The position numbers and the translations under genes are program-made. Source: Streptomyces sp. H27-H5 (GTDB lineage Bacteria; Actinomycetota; Actinomycetes; Streptomycetales; Streptomycetaceae). From it: a DNA stretch of 64,000 nt. Location: contig NZ_JAPNLK010000025.1 of NCBI RefSeq assembly GCF_026627505.1, forward strand, positions 1-64,000, in the 5' to 3' direction. Below are positions 56,553-64,000 of this stretch, in pieces. The notes beneath the pieces were generated by a model, which searched no databases, was not told where the DNA came from, and worked only from the letters and a program-made list of their open reading frames with translations. Position 1 is the stretch's first letter; every line of letters starts with the position of its first letter.

Positions 56553-57088
56553 CCCCCGACGAACTGGCCGCCGCCCGCGACCGCGTCCTCCCGGACGTGG
56601 TCGCGGGCGGTCTGCGTGTGCTCTTCTGCGGGATCAACCCGGGTCTCCTCTCCGCCGCCACGGGCCACCACTTCGCCCGCGCCAGCAACCGGTTCTGGCC
56701 GGTCCTGCACCTGTCGGGCTTCACCCCGCGCCGGCTGGCCCCCGCCGAACAGGAAGAGCTGCTGACGTACCGGCTCGGCATCACGAACGTGGTGGCCCGC
56801 GCCACGGCCCGTGCCGACGAGCTGGACGCCGAGGAGTTCCGTGAGGGCGGTCGGATCCTGACGGCCAAGGTGGAGCTGCTGCGTCCGCAGTGGCTGGCCG
56901 TTGTCGGTGTGACCGCCTACCGCACGGCCTTCGGCGAGAGGAAGGCCCAGATCGGCCCCCAGGACCGAACCATCGGCGCCACCCGCATCTGGGCCCTGCC
57001 CAACCCCAGCGGCCTCAACGCCCACTGGACCGCCGAGTCCATGGCCCAGGAGTACGCCCGCCTCCGCACCGCCGCCGAGACCCCCTGA
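56549..57088 (+). CDS. mug: mismatch-specific uracil-DNA glycosylase (Mug-like)
   Basis: 179 residues if started at CTG 56549, which overlaps the purB stop (CTGA). The core has FCGINPGLLSAATGHHFA (motif GINPG), NRFWPVLHLSGF, LGITNVVARATARADEL and LPNPSGLNAHW, all Mug/TDG hallmarks; it removes uracil or thymine from G mismatches. In relatives the protein starts TPxELAAARDR just before this core, and that stretch is encoded here from 56552; GTG 56597 would remove it. I therefore favour the rare CTG start, with GTG as fallback. Confidence 0.8.
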   Translation: MTPDELAAARDRVLPDVVAGGLRVLFCGINPGLLSAATGHHFARASNRFWPVLHLSGFTPRRLAPAEQEELLTYRLGITNVVARATARADELDAEEFREGGRILTAKVELLRPQWLAVVGVTAYRTAFGERKAQIGPQDRTIGATRIWALPNPSGLNAHWTAESMAQEYARLRTAAETP

Positions 57089-57113
57089 CCGAACCTCGCC
57101 CGCGCCCGGTCCG

Positions 57114-57202
57114 TCCGGGTCCGGGTCCGGGTCCGGGTCCGGGTCCGGGTCCGGGTCCGGGTCCGGGTCCGGGTCCGGGTCCGGGTCCGGGTCCGGGTCC
57201 GG
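57114..57202. repeat. (TCCGGG)n microsatellite, about 15 copies
   Basis: An uninterrupted hexanucleotide array: 14 full TCCGGG units plus five bases. It lies 26 bp after the mug stop in a 257-bp gap. On the minus strand it reads as an endless Pro-Asp or Arg-Thr dipeptide, but no credible gene uses it. Confidence 0.95.
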
Positions 57203-57345
57203 CAGCGATGGTGCATCGGCCCGGGCAGGGGTAGGCAGGCAGGGCATCCCCGGGGCCCGCTCCCCCGCCGATTCCCGCTACCCGGTCGCCGGTAGCCGGG
57301 TCCTCGATGGGCCGGCGTCGGCGAGCGGCCTCCCGCGCGTCGCCT

Positions 57346-57783
57346 CTACGGCGGGTCGATCACGGTGACCGCGGCCATCAGCCTGAAGGGGTCCTCGGTC
57401 GCCCTGCGGGCCACGTAGACCACGAGCCACTGGTCGCCGGCCCGCCAGAGGTGAACGTGGTCGGCGTTGTCGGCGAGCGCGTCCCACGGCTCCGGTATCG
57501 CCTCCCCGTCGAGACCGCGCTGCATCACCCCGTCCAGAGTGAACACCTGCGGTGCCCCCCAGCGACCGGTCAAGGCCTGTACCAGCGCGCCGTACTCGGC
57601 ACTGATCTGGTCCGCCTCCTCGATCCGGGCCGATCCATCGTCTTCCCAGAAGTCCCGGGTCTCCACGAGTTGGACCAGATGATGGCCCGGGCCACTGCCG
57701 TGCCTGTCGAACCGGACCGGATCGGTGGGAAAGGTCTGTCCCCGGAGCCGGTCGATCGTGTCGAGATGCTCTGCCGTGGTCAT
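57346..57783 (-). CDS. hypothetical protein
   Basis: 145 residues, soluble and acidic. Segments such as WDALADNADHVHLWRAGDQWLVVYVARRATEDPFRLMAAV and GRWGAPQVFTLDGV look like a compact alpha/beta protein. No family recognised. ATG 57783, weak ribosome site. It lies 40 bp downstream of the ABC permease gene on the same strand and may be the last gene of that transcript. Confidence 0.55.
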   Translation of the reverse strand: MTTAEHLDTIDRLRGQTFPTDPVRFDRHGSGPGHHLVQLVETRDFWEDDGSARIEEADQISAEYGALVQALTGRWGAPQVFTLDGVMQRGLDGEAIPEPWDALADNADHVHLWRAGDQWLVVYVARRATEDPFRLMAAVTVIDPP

Positions 57784-57823
57784 GCCGTCAGTATCCCGGG
57801 CACCACTGACAACTGGCCCGACG

Positions 57824-58576
57824 TCATGCCGCCCGACGGCTCACCGCCAGCCAGCCTCCGGCCAGCGCCGGCAGGGACCACAGCGCGGCCACCCCCAGGC
57901 CGGTCCAGGGACCGAGCGGACCGTCCGTGGCGGCTCGCATGACCAGCTGACCGGCACGGTCCGGCATGAACTGCCCCGCTCCTCCCGCGACCTGACCGAC
58001 CACGAAGGGCAGGATCAGCAGGAAGGGTATGAGCAGGCTCATCACGAGCGTGCCGCTGCGCACCAGTGCGGTCAGGCCGGCCGCGAGAAGGGCCATGAGT
58101 GTCAGGTAGACCCCGCTCCCGAACACGGCCCTCAGCGCGCCCGGGTCGTCCAGGCCCAACGCGTACTTCCCCATGAAGGCCTGTCCGGCGAGGAAGGTGA
58201 CGACGCCGGTGATCTGGCCGATCAGAAATGCCAGTCCGGTGATCATCGCCACCTTGGCGAGGTACAGCCGGGTCCGGTTGGGCACCGCCGTGAGCGAGAC
58301 CCTCAGGGCACCGTCCCGGAACTCCCCGGCGAAAGCCGTCGTCCCGAAGGCAACGGCCGCTATCTGACCGAAGTTGACACCGTAGAAGGCTCCGAGAAGT
58401 CGGTCGTCGCCCAGGGCTCCTTCCTCGGCCGTCCCGATCGCGGCGGCAGTGAGCACCGTGATGCCGGCGGTGACGAGGAAGACCGCGGTCAGCGAACCCA
58501 TCGCCGCGCGGGAGGAACGTATCTTGATCCATTCCGAGTGCAGGACGGGGATGTTGGGCAGGGCGGCGGCGGTCAT
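57824..58576 (-). CDS. ABC exporter permease
   Basis: 250 residues with about six membrane helices. N-terminal VLHSEWIKIRSSRAAMGSL and FAGEFRDGALRVSLTAVPNRTRLYLAK are typical of ABC-2-type permeases of Streptomyces exporters. It follows the ATPase gene by 49 bp; together they may export an antibiotic or lipid, sensed by the divergent two-component system (inference). Confidence 0.8.
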   Translation of the reverse strand: MTAAALPNIPVLHSEWIKIRSSRAAMGSLTAVFLVTAGITVLTAAAIGTAEEGALGDDRLLGAFYGVNFGQIAAVAFGTTAFAGEFRDGALRVSLTAVPNRTRLYLAKVAMITGLAFLIGQITGVVTFLAGQAFMGKYALGLDDPGALRAVFGSGVYLTLMALLAAGLTALVRSGTLVMSLLIPFLLILPFVVGQVAGGAGQFMPDRAGQLVMRAATDGPLGPWTGLGVAALWSLPALAGGWLAVSRRAA

Positions 58577-58625
58577 GACATGGACTCCGATCTCCTTCAG
58601 GGATGGCACTGGGTGGGGGCCGGTC

Positions 58626-59552
58626 TCAGGCGGGGAACGTCGAGAACTGGGCGCGTGTGGCGGTGAGCTCCAGATAGGCCTGTTCCAGGGAGGCTCGCTC
58701 GTCGATGAGTTCGAGCAGGGGTATCCCCTCGCGGGCGGCGAGGCTCCCGATCTGCTCGGCACGTATGCCGTCCACGGTCCAGTGCCCGTCTTCGGAGATG
58801 ACCGGCTCGACCCCCTCGCGGGCCAGCACCGCTCGCAGCCGATCGGGAGCGGAAGTCCGCAGTCTCGCCCTGGGGGTGCTGCGGGAGTCGATGAAGTCCT
58901 TCATCGAGAGGTCGGCCAACAACGCGCCCTGCCCGACGACGACCAGATGGTCGACGAACGAGGCGGTCTCGGCCATGAGGTGGCTGGAGACCAGGACGGT
59001 GCGTCCCTCTGCGGCGAGAGAGCGCATCAGCCCTCGGATCCAGATGATGCCCTCCGGGTCGAGGCCGTTGGTCGGCTCGTCGAGCAGGAGAACCCCCGGA
59101 TCGCCCAGCAGCGCGGCGGCCACACCCAGTCGCTGGCGCATGCCCAGGGAGAAGGTCCTGACCCGCTGCCGGGCCACCGAGGCGATCCCGGCCCGCTCCA
59201 GCACCGTGTCCACCCGCGCCGCCGAGATGCCGTTGCTGACGGCGAGCGCGAGGAGGTGGTCCCGGGCGGTGCGTCCTGCGTGGGCCGCCTGCGGGTCCAG
59301 CAAAGCGCCCACCCGGCGCAGCGGGTCTCGAAGGTCGGCGAACCGGAGCCCGCCGATGGTGGCGTTGCCCACCGTGGGCCGGTCGAGCCCGAGCAGCAGG
59401 CGCATGGTCGTTGACTTACCGGCTCCGTTGGGGCCCAGGAAGCCGGTGACCCGGCCGGGCAGGACATCGAAGGTGAGGTGGTCGACGACCCGTGTGGAGC
59501 CGTAGTCCTTGGTCAGTTCGCAGATCTCGATGCGGTTCGGTTCACGGTTCAT
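58626..59552 (-). CDS. ABC exporter ATP-binding protein
   Basis: 308 residues. Walker A GPNGAGKSTTMRLLLGL, Q-loop GALLDPQAAH, signature FSLGMRQRLGVAAALL, Walker B VLLLDEPTNGLDPEGI and VLVSSHLMAE. The BcrA/drug-export type with a C-terminal regulatory extension. Its start faces the sensor kinase gene across 108 bp with a perfect palindrome. Confidence 0.9.
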   Translation of the reverse strand: MNREPNRIEICELTKDYGSTRVVDHLTFDVLPGRVTGFLGPNGAGKSTTMRLLLGLDRPTVGNATIGGLRFADLRDPLRRVGALLDPQAAHAGRTARDHLLALAVSNGISAARVDTVLERAGIASVARQRVRTFSLGMRQRLGVAAALLGDPGVLLLDEPTNGLDPEGIIWIRGLMRSLAAEGRTVLVSSHLMAETASFVDHLVVVGQGALLADLSMKDFIDSRSTPRARLRTSAPDRLRAVLAREGVEPVISEDGHWTVDGIRAEQIGSLAAREGIPLLELIDERASLEQAYLELTATRAQFSTFPA

Positions 59553-59606
59553 GCCTCAAGATTCCCCGCCGCCCCCCCACCGCTTCCTCCCCCAAGCGAG
59601 GGTGGC

Positions 59607-59628
59607 GGCTCCCCCACGTGGGGGAGCC
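59607..59628. promoter_or_regulatory. 22-bp perfect palindrome between exporter and two-component genes
   Basis: Arms GGCTCCCCCAC (59607-59617) and GTGGGGGAGCC (59618-59628) without spacer. It lies between the divergent ABC ATPase and histidine kinase genes. A candidate response-regulator operator, or a hairpin. Confidence 0.5.
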
Positions 59629-59660
59629 GGGGCCCACCTTCCCGCTGTCACGATGGAGGC

Positions 59661-60836
59661 ATGTACCGACTGCTCCGAGCACCGCTTCGACCGGTGACCT
59701 ACTCCCGTTGGCTGCATCTGTGCGTACCGCTGCTTCTGCTCGCCATCTGGATGTTCGTGAACCCCCGTTGGCCGTGGATGCCTTTGTTGATCGTCATACC
59801 GTTCGGGTTCGTGCCGTGGGTGAGGCTGGCCGAGGGACTGCAGGCCCAGTTCCTGCTGACCCCTCATGACCGCGGCTCCCCCGACGGCGTCATCGGTACC
59901 GCGCCGTCGGCACGGTGGGGAGACCGGTGGCGGACCCTGTTGTGGCTGGAGATACGTCTGGTGGTCGCCGGCGTCGCCATGTTCGCGACCGTCGTGCTTC
60001 CGGTGATGACGGTCGAGTTGATCGCGATCGCGCTCGGACAGCAGGTGACCGCGGATCCGGCTGTGCCGTTCACCCCGACGCGCTGGGTGGCCGCGCTGCT
60101 CGCCCCGGTGCCGTTGGTCGTACTCCTCGTCGTCGTGGTGATGCTCGGCGAGATGATCACCTCGATCGCCCGTCGTTTGCTGGGGCCTTCGGCGACCGAA
60201 CGTCTCTCCGCGTTGGAGGCCCGGACCGAGCAGCTGTTGGAACGGACCCGCATCGCGAGGGAACTGCACGACTCCATCGGCCACGCCCTGACCGTGGCGG
60301 TCATGCAGGCGGGAGCGGCGCGGGCAGCCGGCGACCCCGACTTCACCGACCGGGCCCTCCACGCGATCGAGGAGACGGGCCGAGCCGCGCTGGAGGATCT
60401 GGAGCGGGTGCTCCTGGTGTTGCGCGAGTCGGCCCAGCCGCCCTCCCAGCGGCCGACGTTGGCGGAGGCGGACCGCCTGCTGGAGTCGGCCCGGGCCTCG
60501 GGAGCGGTGGTGGACGCCCGGCTGACGGGGTCACTGGAGAAGCTGCCCGGTCCGGTCACCCGGGAGGGGTACCGGATTCTGCAGGAGGCACTGACGAATG
60601 TGCTGCGGCATTGCGGTCCGGTGCCCGTCCGGGTGCGGGTCGAGATGACCACCGGCCGGCTGGACCTGGAAGTGACGAACCCGCTGTCGGAGCGGCCCAC
60701 CTTCATGCCGGGTGGCGGGAGCGGGCTGCGTGGGATGCGGGAGCGGGCCGCACTCCTCGGCGGGGAAGCCGAGACCGGTCCGTACGAGGGCGGTTGGAGA
60801 GTGTTCGCCCGGCTTCCGCTGGACCGAATACGCTGA
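59661..60836 (+). CDS. sensor histidine kinase, HisKA_3 type
   Basis: 391 residues. About four N-terminal membrane helices (15-31, 38-55, 95-125, 143-165), then HisKA_3 with phospho-acceptor His203 (RIARELHDSIGHAL), and HATPase_c with N-box ILQEALTNVLRHCG and G-box GGSGLRGMRERAALLGG. The GGAGG ends one base before ATG 59661, unusually close; no better start is seen. The response regulator follows after 4 bp. Confidence 0.88.
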   Translation: MYRLLRAPLRPVTYSRWLHLCVPLLLLAIWMFVNPRWPWMPLLIVIPFGFVPWVRLAEGLQAQFLLTPHDRGSPDGVIGTAPSARWGDRWRTLLWLEIRLVVAGVAMFATVVLPVMTVELIAIALGQQVTADPAVPFTPTRWVAALLAPVPLVVLLVVVVMLGEMITSIARRLLGPSATERLSALEARTEQLLERTRIARELHDSIGHALTVAVMQAGAARAAGDPDFTDRALHAIEETGRAALEDLERVLLVLRESAQPPSQRPTLAEADRLLESARASGAVVDARLTGSLEKLPGPVTREGYRILQEALTNVLRHCGPVPVRVRVEMTTGRLDLEVTNPLSERPTFMPGGGSGLRGMRERAALLGGEAETGPYEGGWRVFARLPLDRIR

Positions 60837-60840
60837 TCGA

Positions 60841-61491
60841 ATGCCGGTCACCGTACTGCTCGTCGATGACGAGCCCCTGGTGCGCGCGGGGTTGCGCGCC
60901 GTCCTGGAAGCACAGCCCGACATCACCGTGGTGGGAGAGGCGGCCGACGGAGCATCCGTGGTTCCGCTCGTCCGACAGCTGCGACCGGACGTGGTGGCGA
61001 TGGACGTGCGAATGCCGCTGCTGGACGGGATCGAGGCGACGCGGGCGGTTCTCCGGTCCGTGGACTCACCGCCGAAGATCCTCGTGGTCACGACGTTCGA
61101 GAACGACGAGTACGTCTACCAGGCTCTGCGGGCCGGAGCTGACGGCTTCCTCCTGAAACGGGCCCGACCCTCGGAGATCGTGCACGCGGTCCGGCTCGTC
61201 GCGGAGGGCGAGACGCTGCTCTTCCCGGCCGCCGTGCGAGCGCTGGCGGCGGAGTACGGAAACCACAAGGCGCGGGCGGTGTTGGAACGGGCCGCACTGA
61301 CCGAGCGAGAGGAGGCGGTACTCCGACTGATGGCCCGCGGCTTGACCAATGTGGAGATCGCGGCCGAGCTGATCATCGGCACGGAGACCGTGAAGTCCCA
61401 CGTCAGTGCGATCTTGGCGAAGCTGGGCGCACGCGACCGGACCCAGGCGGTCATCACTGCCTACGAGTCCGGATTCGTCGCCCCGGCCTGA
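60841..61491 (+). CDS. NarL/LuxR-type response regulator
   Basis: 216 residues. Receiver domain with acidic pair Asp9-Asp10, phospho-site Asp55 (VVAMDVRMP) and Lys in FLLKRARPSE; C-terminal LuxR helix-turn-helix (LTEREEAVLRLMARGLTNVEIAAEL, TVKSHVSAILAKLGARDR). Cognate of the upstream kinase; probably controls the divergent exporter. Confidence 0.92.
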   Translation: MPVTVLLVDDEPLVRAGLRAVLEAQPDITVVGEAADGASVVPLVRQLRPDVVAMDVRMPLLDGIEATRAVLRSVDSPPKILVVTTFENDEYVYQALRAGADGFLLKRARPSEIVHAVRLVAEGETLLFPAAVRALAAEYGNHKARAVLERAALTEREEAVLRLMARGLTNVEIAAELIIGTETVKSHVSAILAKLGARDRTQAVITAYESGFVAPA

Positions 61492-61592
61492 GGGGAGGGG
61501 CTGATTCCGGCCGATGGGGGGCCGCTTCTCGCCGTTGCGGCGGGTGCGCAGTACGATCCGGCTGACAGGGCCGCTAGCTGGGAGGACACACG

Positions 61593-62750
61593 TTGGGGCA
61601 GCTGACCGGCGGGGACCCCTCTCTGCTCCGACGGATCAATTCGGCCGTGGTGCTGCGGGCCCTGCGCGCGGCCGAATCGCCGACCCTCACCGACCTCACA
61701 CGGGTCACCGGGCTCTCCCGGCCGACCGTTGAAGGAGTGGTGGAGGGTTTGATCGGCACGGGGCTCGTGGTGGAGGCCGAAGCCGAGGAGGGCGCACGGC
61801 GACAGGGTCGGCCGGCCAGGCGCTTCCGCTTCCGGACCGAGGCGGGACACCTGCTCGGCATCGAGATCGGCTCGCACCGGATCGCCGTCCTGCTGTCCGG
61901 CCTCGACGGGCGGGTGATCGGCGCGGGCACGAAGGAGGTCGCCGAGTCCGCGTCGGCGGACGAGCGGCTGGAACGCGTCCGGTCGGCGGTGGCCGATCTG
62001 CTGCGCCGCTCCTGTGTGCCACGGGACTCCTTGCGGGCCGTCGGTGTGGGCAGTCCCGGAATCGTGGAGGCGGACGGGACGGTTCGCCTCGGGACCGCCC
62101 TGCCGGGATGGACCGGGTTGCCGCTCGGCGAGAGGTTGAGGCGCTCGTTCCGCTGTCCGGTGCAGGTGGAGAACGATGCCAACGCCGCGGCTGTCGCCGA
62201 GCACTGGAAGGGCGCGGCGCGGGACACCGACGACATGGTGTTCGTGATGGCGGGCCTCAGCCCCGGCGCCGGTTCGCTGATCGGCGGCCGACTGCACCGC
62301 GGCTACGGCGGAGCCGCCGGCGAGATCGGCGCCCTGCACCTCCTGGGGCGCGAGGTCACCCCGGAGAAGCTGCTGTCGACCACCGGCGAACCGCTGCACC
62401 CGCTGGACGAGCCGGCCGTGGCCGAGGTGTTCGCGATGGCCAGGCGGGGAGACGCCCGGGCGGTCGCCGCCGTGGAACGGTTCCTCCAGCGACTGGTGCA
62501 CGACGTTGCCGCATTGGTCCTGGCGATGGATCCGGAACTGGTGGTGGTGGGCGGTTGGGCTGCCGGGCTGGACGGGGTCCTGGAACCCTTGCGCCGGGAG
62601 TTGGAGCGGTACTGCCTGCGCCCGCCTCGGGTGGAGCAGTCGCTGCTCGGTGAGGCGGCGGTGGCCACCGGGGCGCTACGGCTGGCCTTGGACCACGTCG
62701 AGGAGGAGCTTTTCGCGGTGGAGAAGACGGTGACGGCCCGGCGCCGCTGA
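61593..62750 (+). CDS. ROK-family transcriptional regulator
   Basis: 385 residues from TTG 61593 with GGGAGGA eight bases upstream. N-terminal winged helix (LLRRINSAVVLRALRAAESPTLTDLTRVTGLSRPTVEGVV, split over about 11-49), then the ROK sugar-kinase fold (LGIEIGSHRIAVLLSGL, VGVGSPGIVEADG, VENDANAAAVAEHW, GYGGAAGEIGALHLLG). The usual zinc motif CxCGxxGCxE after GGAAGEIG is absent. Probably senses a sugar or its phosphate; target unknown. Adjacent to a GntR/UTRA regulator on the far side of a long gap. Confidence 0.85.
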   Translation: MGQLTGGDPSLLRRINSAVVLRALRAAESPTLTDLTRVTGLSRPTVEGVVEGLIGTGLVVEAEAEEGARRQGRPARRFRFRTEAGHLLGIEIGSHRIAVLLSGLDGRVIGAGTKEVAESASADERLERVRSAVADLLRRSCVPRDSLRAVGVGSPGIVEADGTVRLGTALPGWTGLPLGERLRRSFRCPVQVENDANAAAVAEHWKGAARDTDDMVFVMAGLSPGAGSLIGGRLHRGYGGAAGEIGALHLLGREVTPEKLLSTTGEPLHPLDEPAVAEVFAMARRGDARAVAAVERFLQRLVHDVAALVLAMDPELVVVGGWAAGLDGVLEPLRRELERYCLRPPRVEQSLLGEAAVATGALRLALDHVEEELFAVEKTVTARRR

Positions 62751-63557
62751 CGCCGGTGCCGTCGACTCCTGCGCCGCCATGATCCGCCCCGAGCCCTTGT
62801 GGGGCTCCCCCGCGTTCCGGGCCGAGCGCGTGGTAAGGCGCTCCCGGCCCCCTGGCGGCGTCCAGGCCTGTGACGACCATGCAGCGGCAGCACGGCCCTG
62901 CGGCGGCTGTCGGCTCCCTGGCAGCGGCGCGGCCTGCTCTCCCCGGGCCCCGGCCCGGTCCGCCCACTCGCCCGGCTGCCCGGCCAGGCAGGGTCCGACG
63001 GGTGCACCCTCGACATCCCGGGGAGGCGGAGGCGCCCGGAACCCCACCGCTGCCACCGCTTCGGCCGACACCGCTCCCCCGCAGCCACCCATGCCCCGGC
63101 GCGGGAAACCCTGCCGGAATGGCGCCGGGGAAGGCGTCCGAGACACGGCGACGGTCCGGCCACGCAGGGCCCTCCCGGGGCATGCGCGACAGCGCCTCGG
63201 CCATCCTGGGGATACCGAGGCCCCGGAACCCGAACGCAGCCGGCACCGCAGCCACCCGTGCCCCGCCGCCCCCAGCCCCAGCCCCCGCCAGACCTGCGCC
63301 GGCGGAGACCGCACCCGAGACACGACAACGGCCCGGCGCACAGGGCGTCGGGCCGATGTCGTGTCGTCATGCGTCGTGGTCGTCATGCGTCGAACGCCAC
63401 GCGTCACGCGCCACGCGGGGCACCTCACCGGCTCGGGAGCGTCACGCCGCCTCGGCGGCGGACCGGGCGCCCCCGTGACGGCCCCACCGTCCCGGGAGGC
63501 AGTCCCGGGAGGAGCGCCGCAGGTCAGGACGCACCGCAGGCCAGAACGCGCCGCCGG
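62751..63557. other. 807-bp stretch without a convincing gene
   Basis: Several open frames exist on both strands but are low-complexity (Arg/Pro/Gly-rich), mutually overlapping and lack ribosome sites. A degenerate duplication occupies its second half. I see no RNA gene. Confidence 0.6.
63020..63344. repeat. degenerate direct duplication, ~140-150 bp units
   Basis: Segment 63020-63170 and segment 63208-63344 share blocks in the same order: CCCGGAACCC, GCAGCCACCC(A/G)TGCCCCG, and CCGAGACACG(G/A)C(G/A)ACGG followed by CCGGC and CAGGGC. Between blocks they differ by substitutions and small indels. Confidence 0.55.
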
Positions 63558-64000
63558 TCAGGACGCGGCGCGGGTTTCGGTGATCTCGACTCCCGAGTCG
63601 CCGAAGGTGAGGCGGCAGGTGTCGGCGCGGTAGGTGGCCACCGCGACGGCGGCCGTCCCGGCGGTGGTGATGTAGCGCGTGGTCACGAGCAGCACGGGGG
63701 CGCCGGGCAGCCGGTCGAGTTCCTTGGCGTCGTCGGCGCGGGCGGAGCCGAGCTCCACGGAGCGGTCCTGGCCGTCGAGCACGAGTCGCTGGAGTTCCCG
63801 CATCACGGCGCGGGCGCGGGCGGGGCCGGCCGGGGCGTCGATGGCGGAGAGTCCGGGCACGGACTGGGCCGGCACGTACAGCAGCTCGGCGGCGAGGGCC
63901 TGGCCCTGGGTGACCCGGGTCCGGCGCACGATGTGCACGGGCTGGTCGGCGGGGAAGTCGGGACCGAGGAGCTTCAGTACGGCGGCCGGCGGCACGGCCT
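63558..64000 (-). CDS. GntR-family regulator, UTRA domain (partial)
   Basis: The C-terminal ~147 residues of a protein that continues beyond the right edge. PVHIVRRTRVTQGQALAAELLYVPAQSVPGL and the ending APVLLVTTRYITTAGTAAVAVATYRADTCRLTFGDSGVEI match the UTRA effector domain of HutC/DasR-type GntR regulators. The DNA-binding part is outside the window. Confidence 0.75.
   Translation of the reverse strand, partial: AVPPAAVLKLLGPDFPADQPVHIVRRTRVTQGQALAAELLYVPAQSVPGLSAIDAPAGPARARAVMRELQRLVLDGQDRSVELGSARADDAKELDRLPGAPVLLVTTRYITTAGTAAVAVATYRADTCRLTFGDSGVEITETRAAS

Noticed and set aside
57114..57202. CRISPR-like array
   Set aside because: The unit is a six-base microsatellite with no spacers, and no cas gene is near.
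56411..57247. Minus-strand frame containing a long Pro-Asp repeat
   Set aside because: The repeat is just the TCCGGG microsatellite translated; the rest is antisense to mug and has no start signal.

Overview
The window is a GC-rich (roughly 70-73% by eye) stretch of actinobacterial chromosome, almost certainly Streptomyces. Coding strands show very high G/C in third positions, GTG starts are frequent, several promoters look leaderless, and the families are typical of the genus (DUF5753 XRE regulator with a DUF397 partner, DUF5999, MurT/GatD, caa3 CtaG, ROK and GAF regulators). I see no rRNA, tRNA, CRISPR array, prophage or natural-product cluster. Most of it is core or near-core chromosome, with a few decayed or repeat-bearing spots.

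Layout. 1-7 kb: methyltransferase, MpaB-type DUF2236 oxygenase, small membrane protein, and an SNF2 helicase that looks broken (internal deletion with frame change, plus an in-frame TAG) followed by its SWIM-domain partner; a ~165 bp MITE-like element supplies the SWIM stop codon. 7-17 kb: GAF regulator with a TTA (bldA-type) codon, TetR regulator, secreted M19-like/discoidin protein, aldehyde dehydrogenase, a Mo-cofactor oxidoreductase with a cytochrome-b-like membrane partner, a secreted beta-propeller protein and a tiny membrane protein. 17-22 kb: a five-gene overlapping ABC importer (lipoprotein, two permeases, two ATPases) behind a near-consensus Nur (nickel uptake regulator) box, so I call it nikABCDE. 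22-29 kb: FN3 lipoprotein, NB-ARC-like regulator, DUF5999 plus a 30-residue peptide gene, and an acyl-CoA dehydrogenase divergent from a TetR regulator with two palindromes between them.

29-37 kb is housekeeping: peptide deformylase, murT-gatD (peptidoglycan amidation), phosphofructokinase, CtaG-like assembly factor, PlsC-type acyltransferase and a secreted tripeptidyl aminopeptidase. 37-42 kb: the complete urease operon ureABCFGD, a nickel enzyme about 15 kb from the putative nickel importer. 42-45 kb: VOC protein and a WhiJ/AbaA-like trio (anti-sigma ATPase, XRE regulator, DUF397). 44.6-49.3 kb: biotin synthesis, bioF divergent from bioBAD. 49-64 kb: a 24-bp minisatellite, lipoprotein, methyltransferase, GNAT, paired CNNM/CorC-type transporters, GDSL esterase, purB with an overlapping mismatch uracil-DNA glycosylase, a (TCCGGG)n microsatellite, an ABC exporter divergent from a two-component system, a ROK regulator, an 0.8 kb probably non-coding stretch with a degenerate duplication, and the end of a GntR/UTRA regulator.

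The best linked story is nickel supply (Nur-controlled importer) and nickel use (urease). I did not find a convincing new defence or biosynthetic system. The most worthwhile unexplained items are the DUF5999/30-mer pair, the Cys-rich BioB tail, the MITE, the decayed helicase and the repeat tracts.
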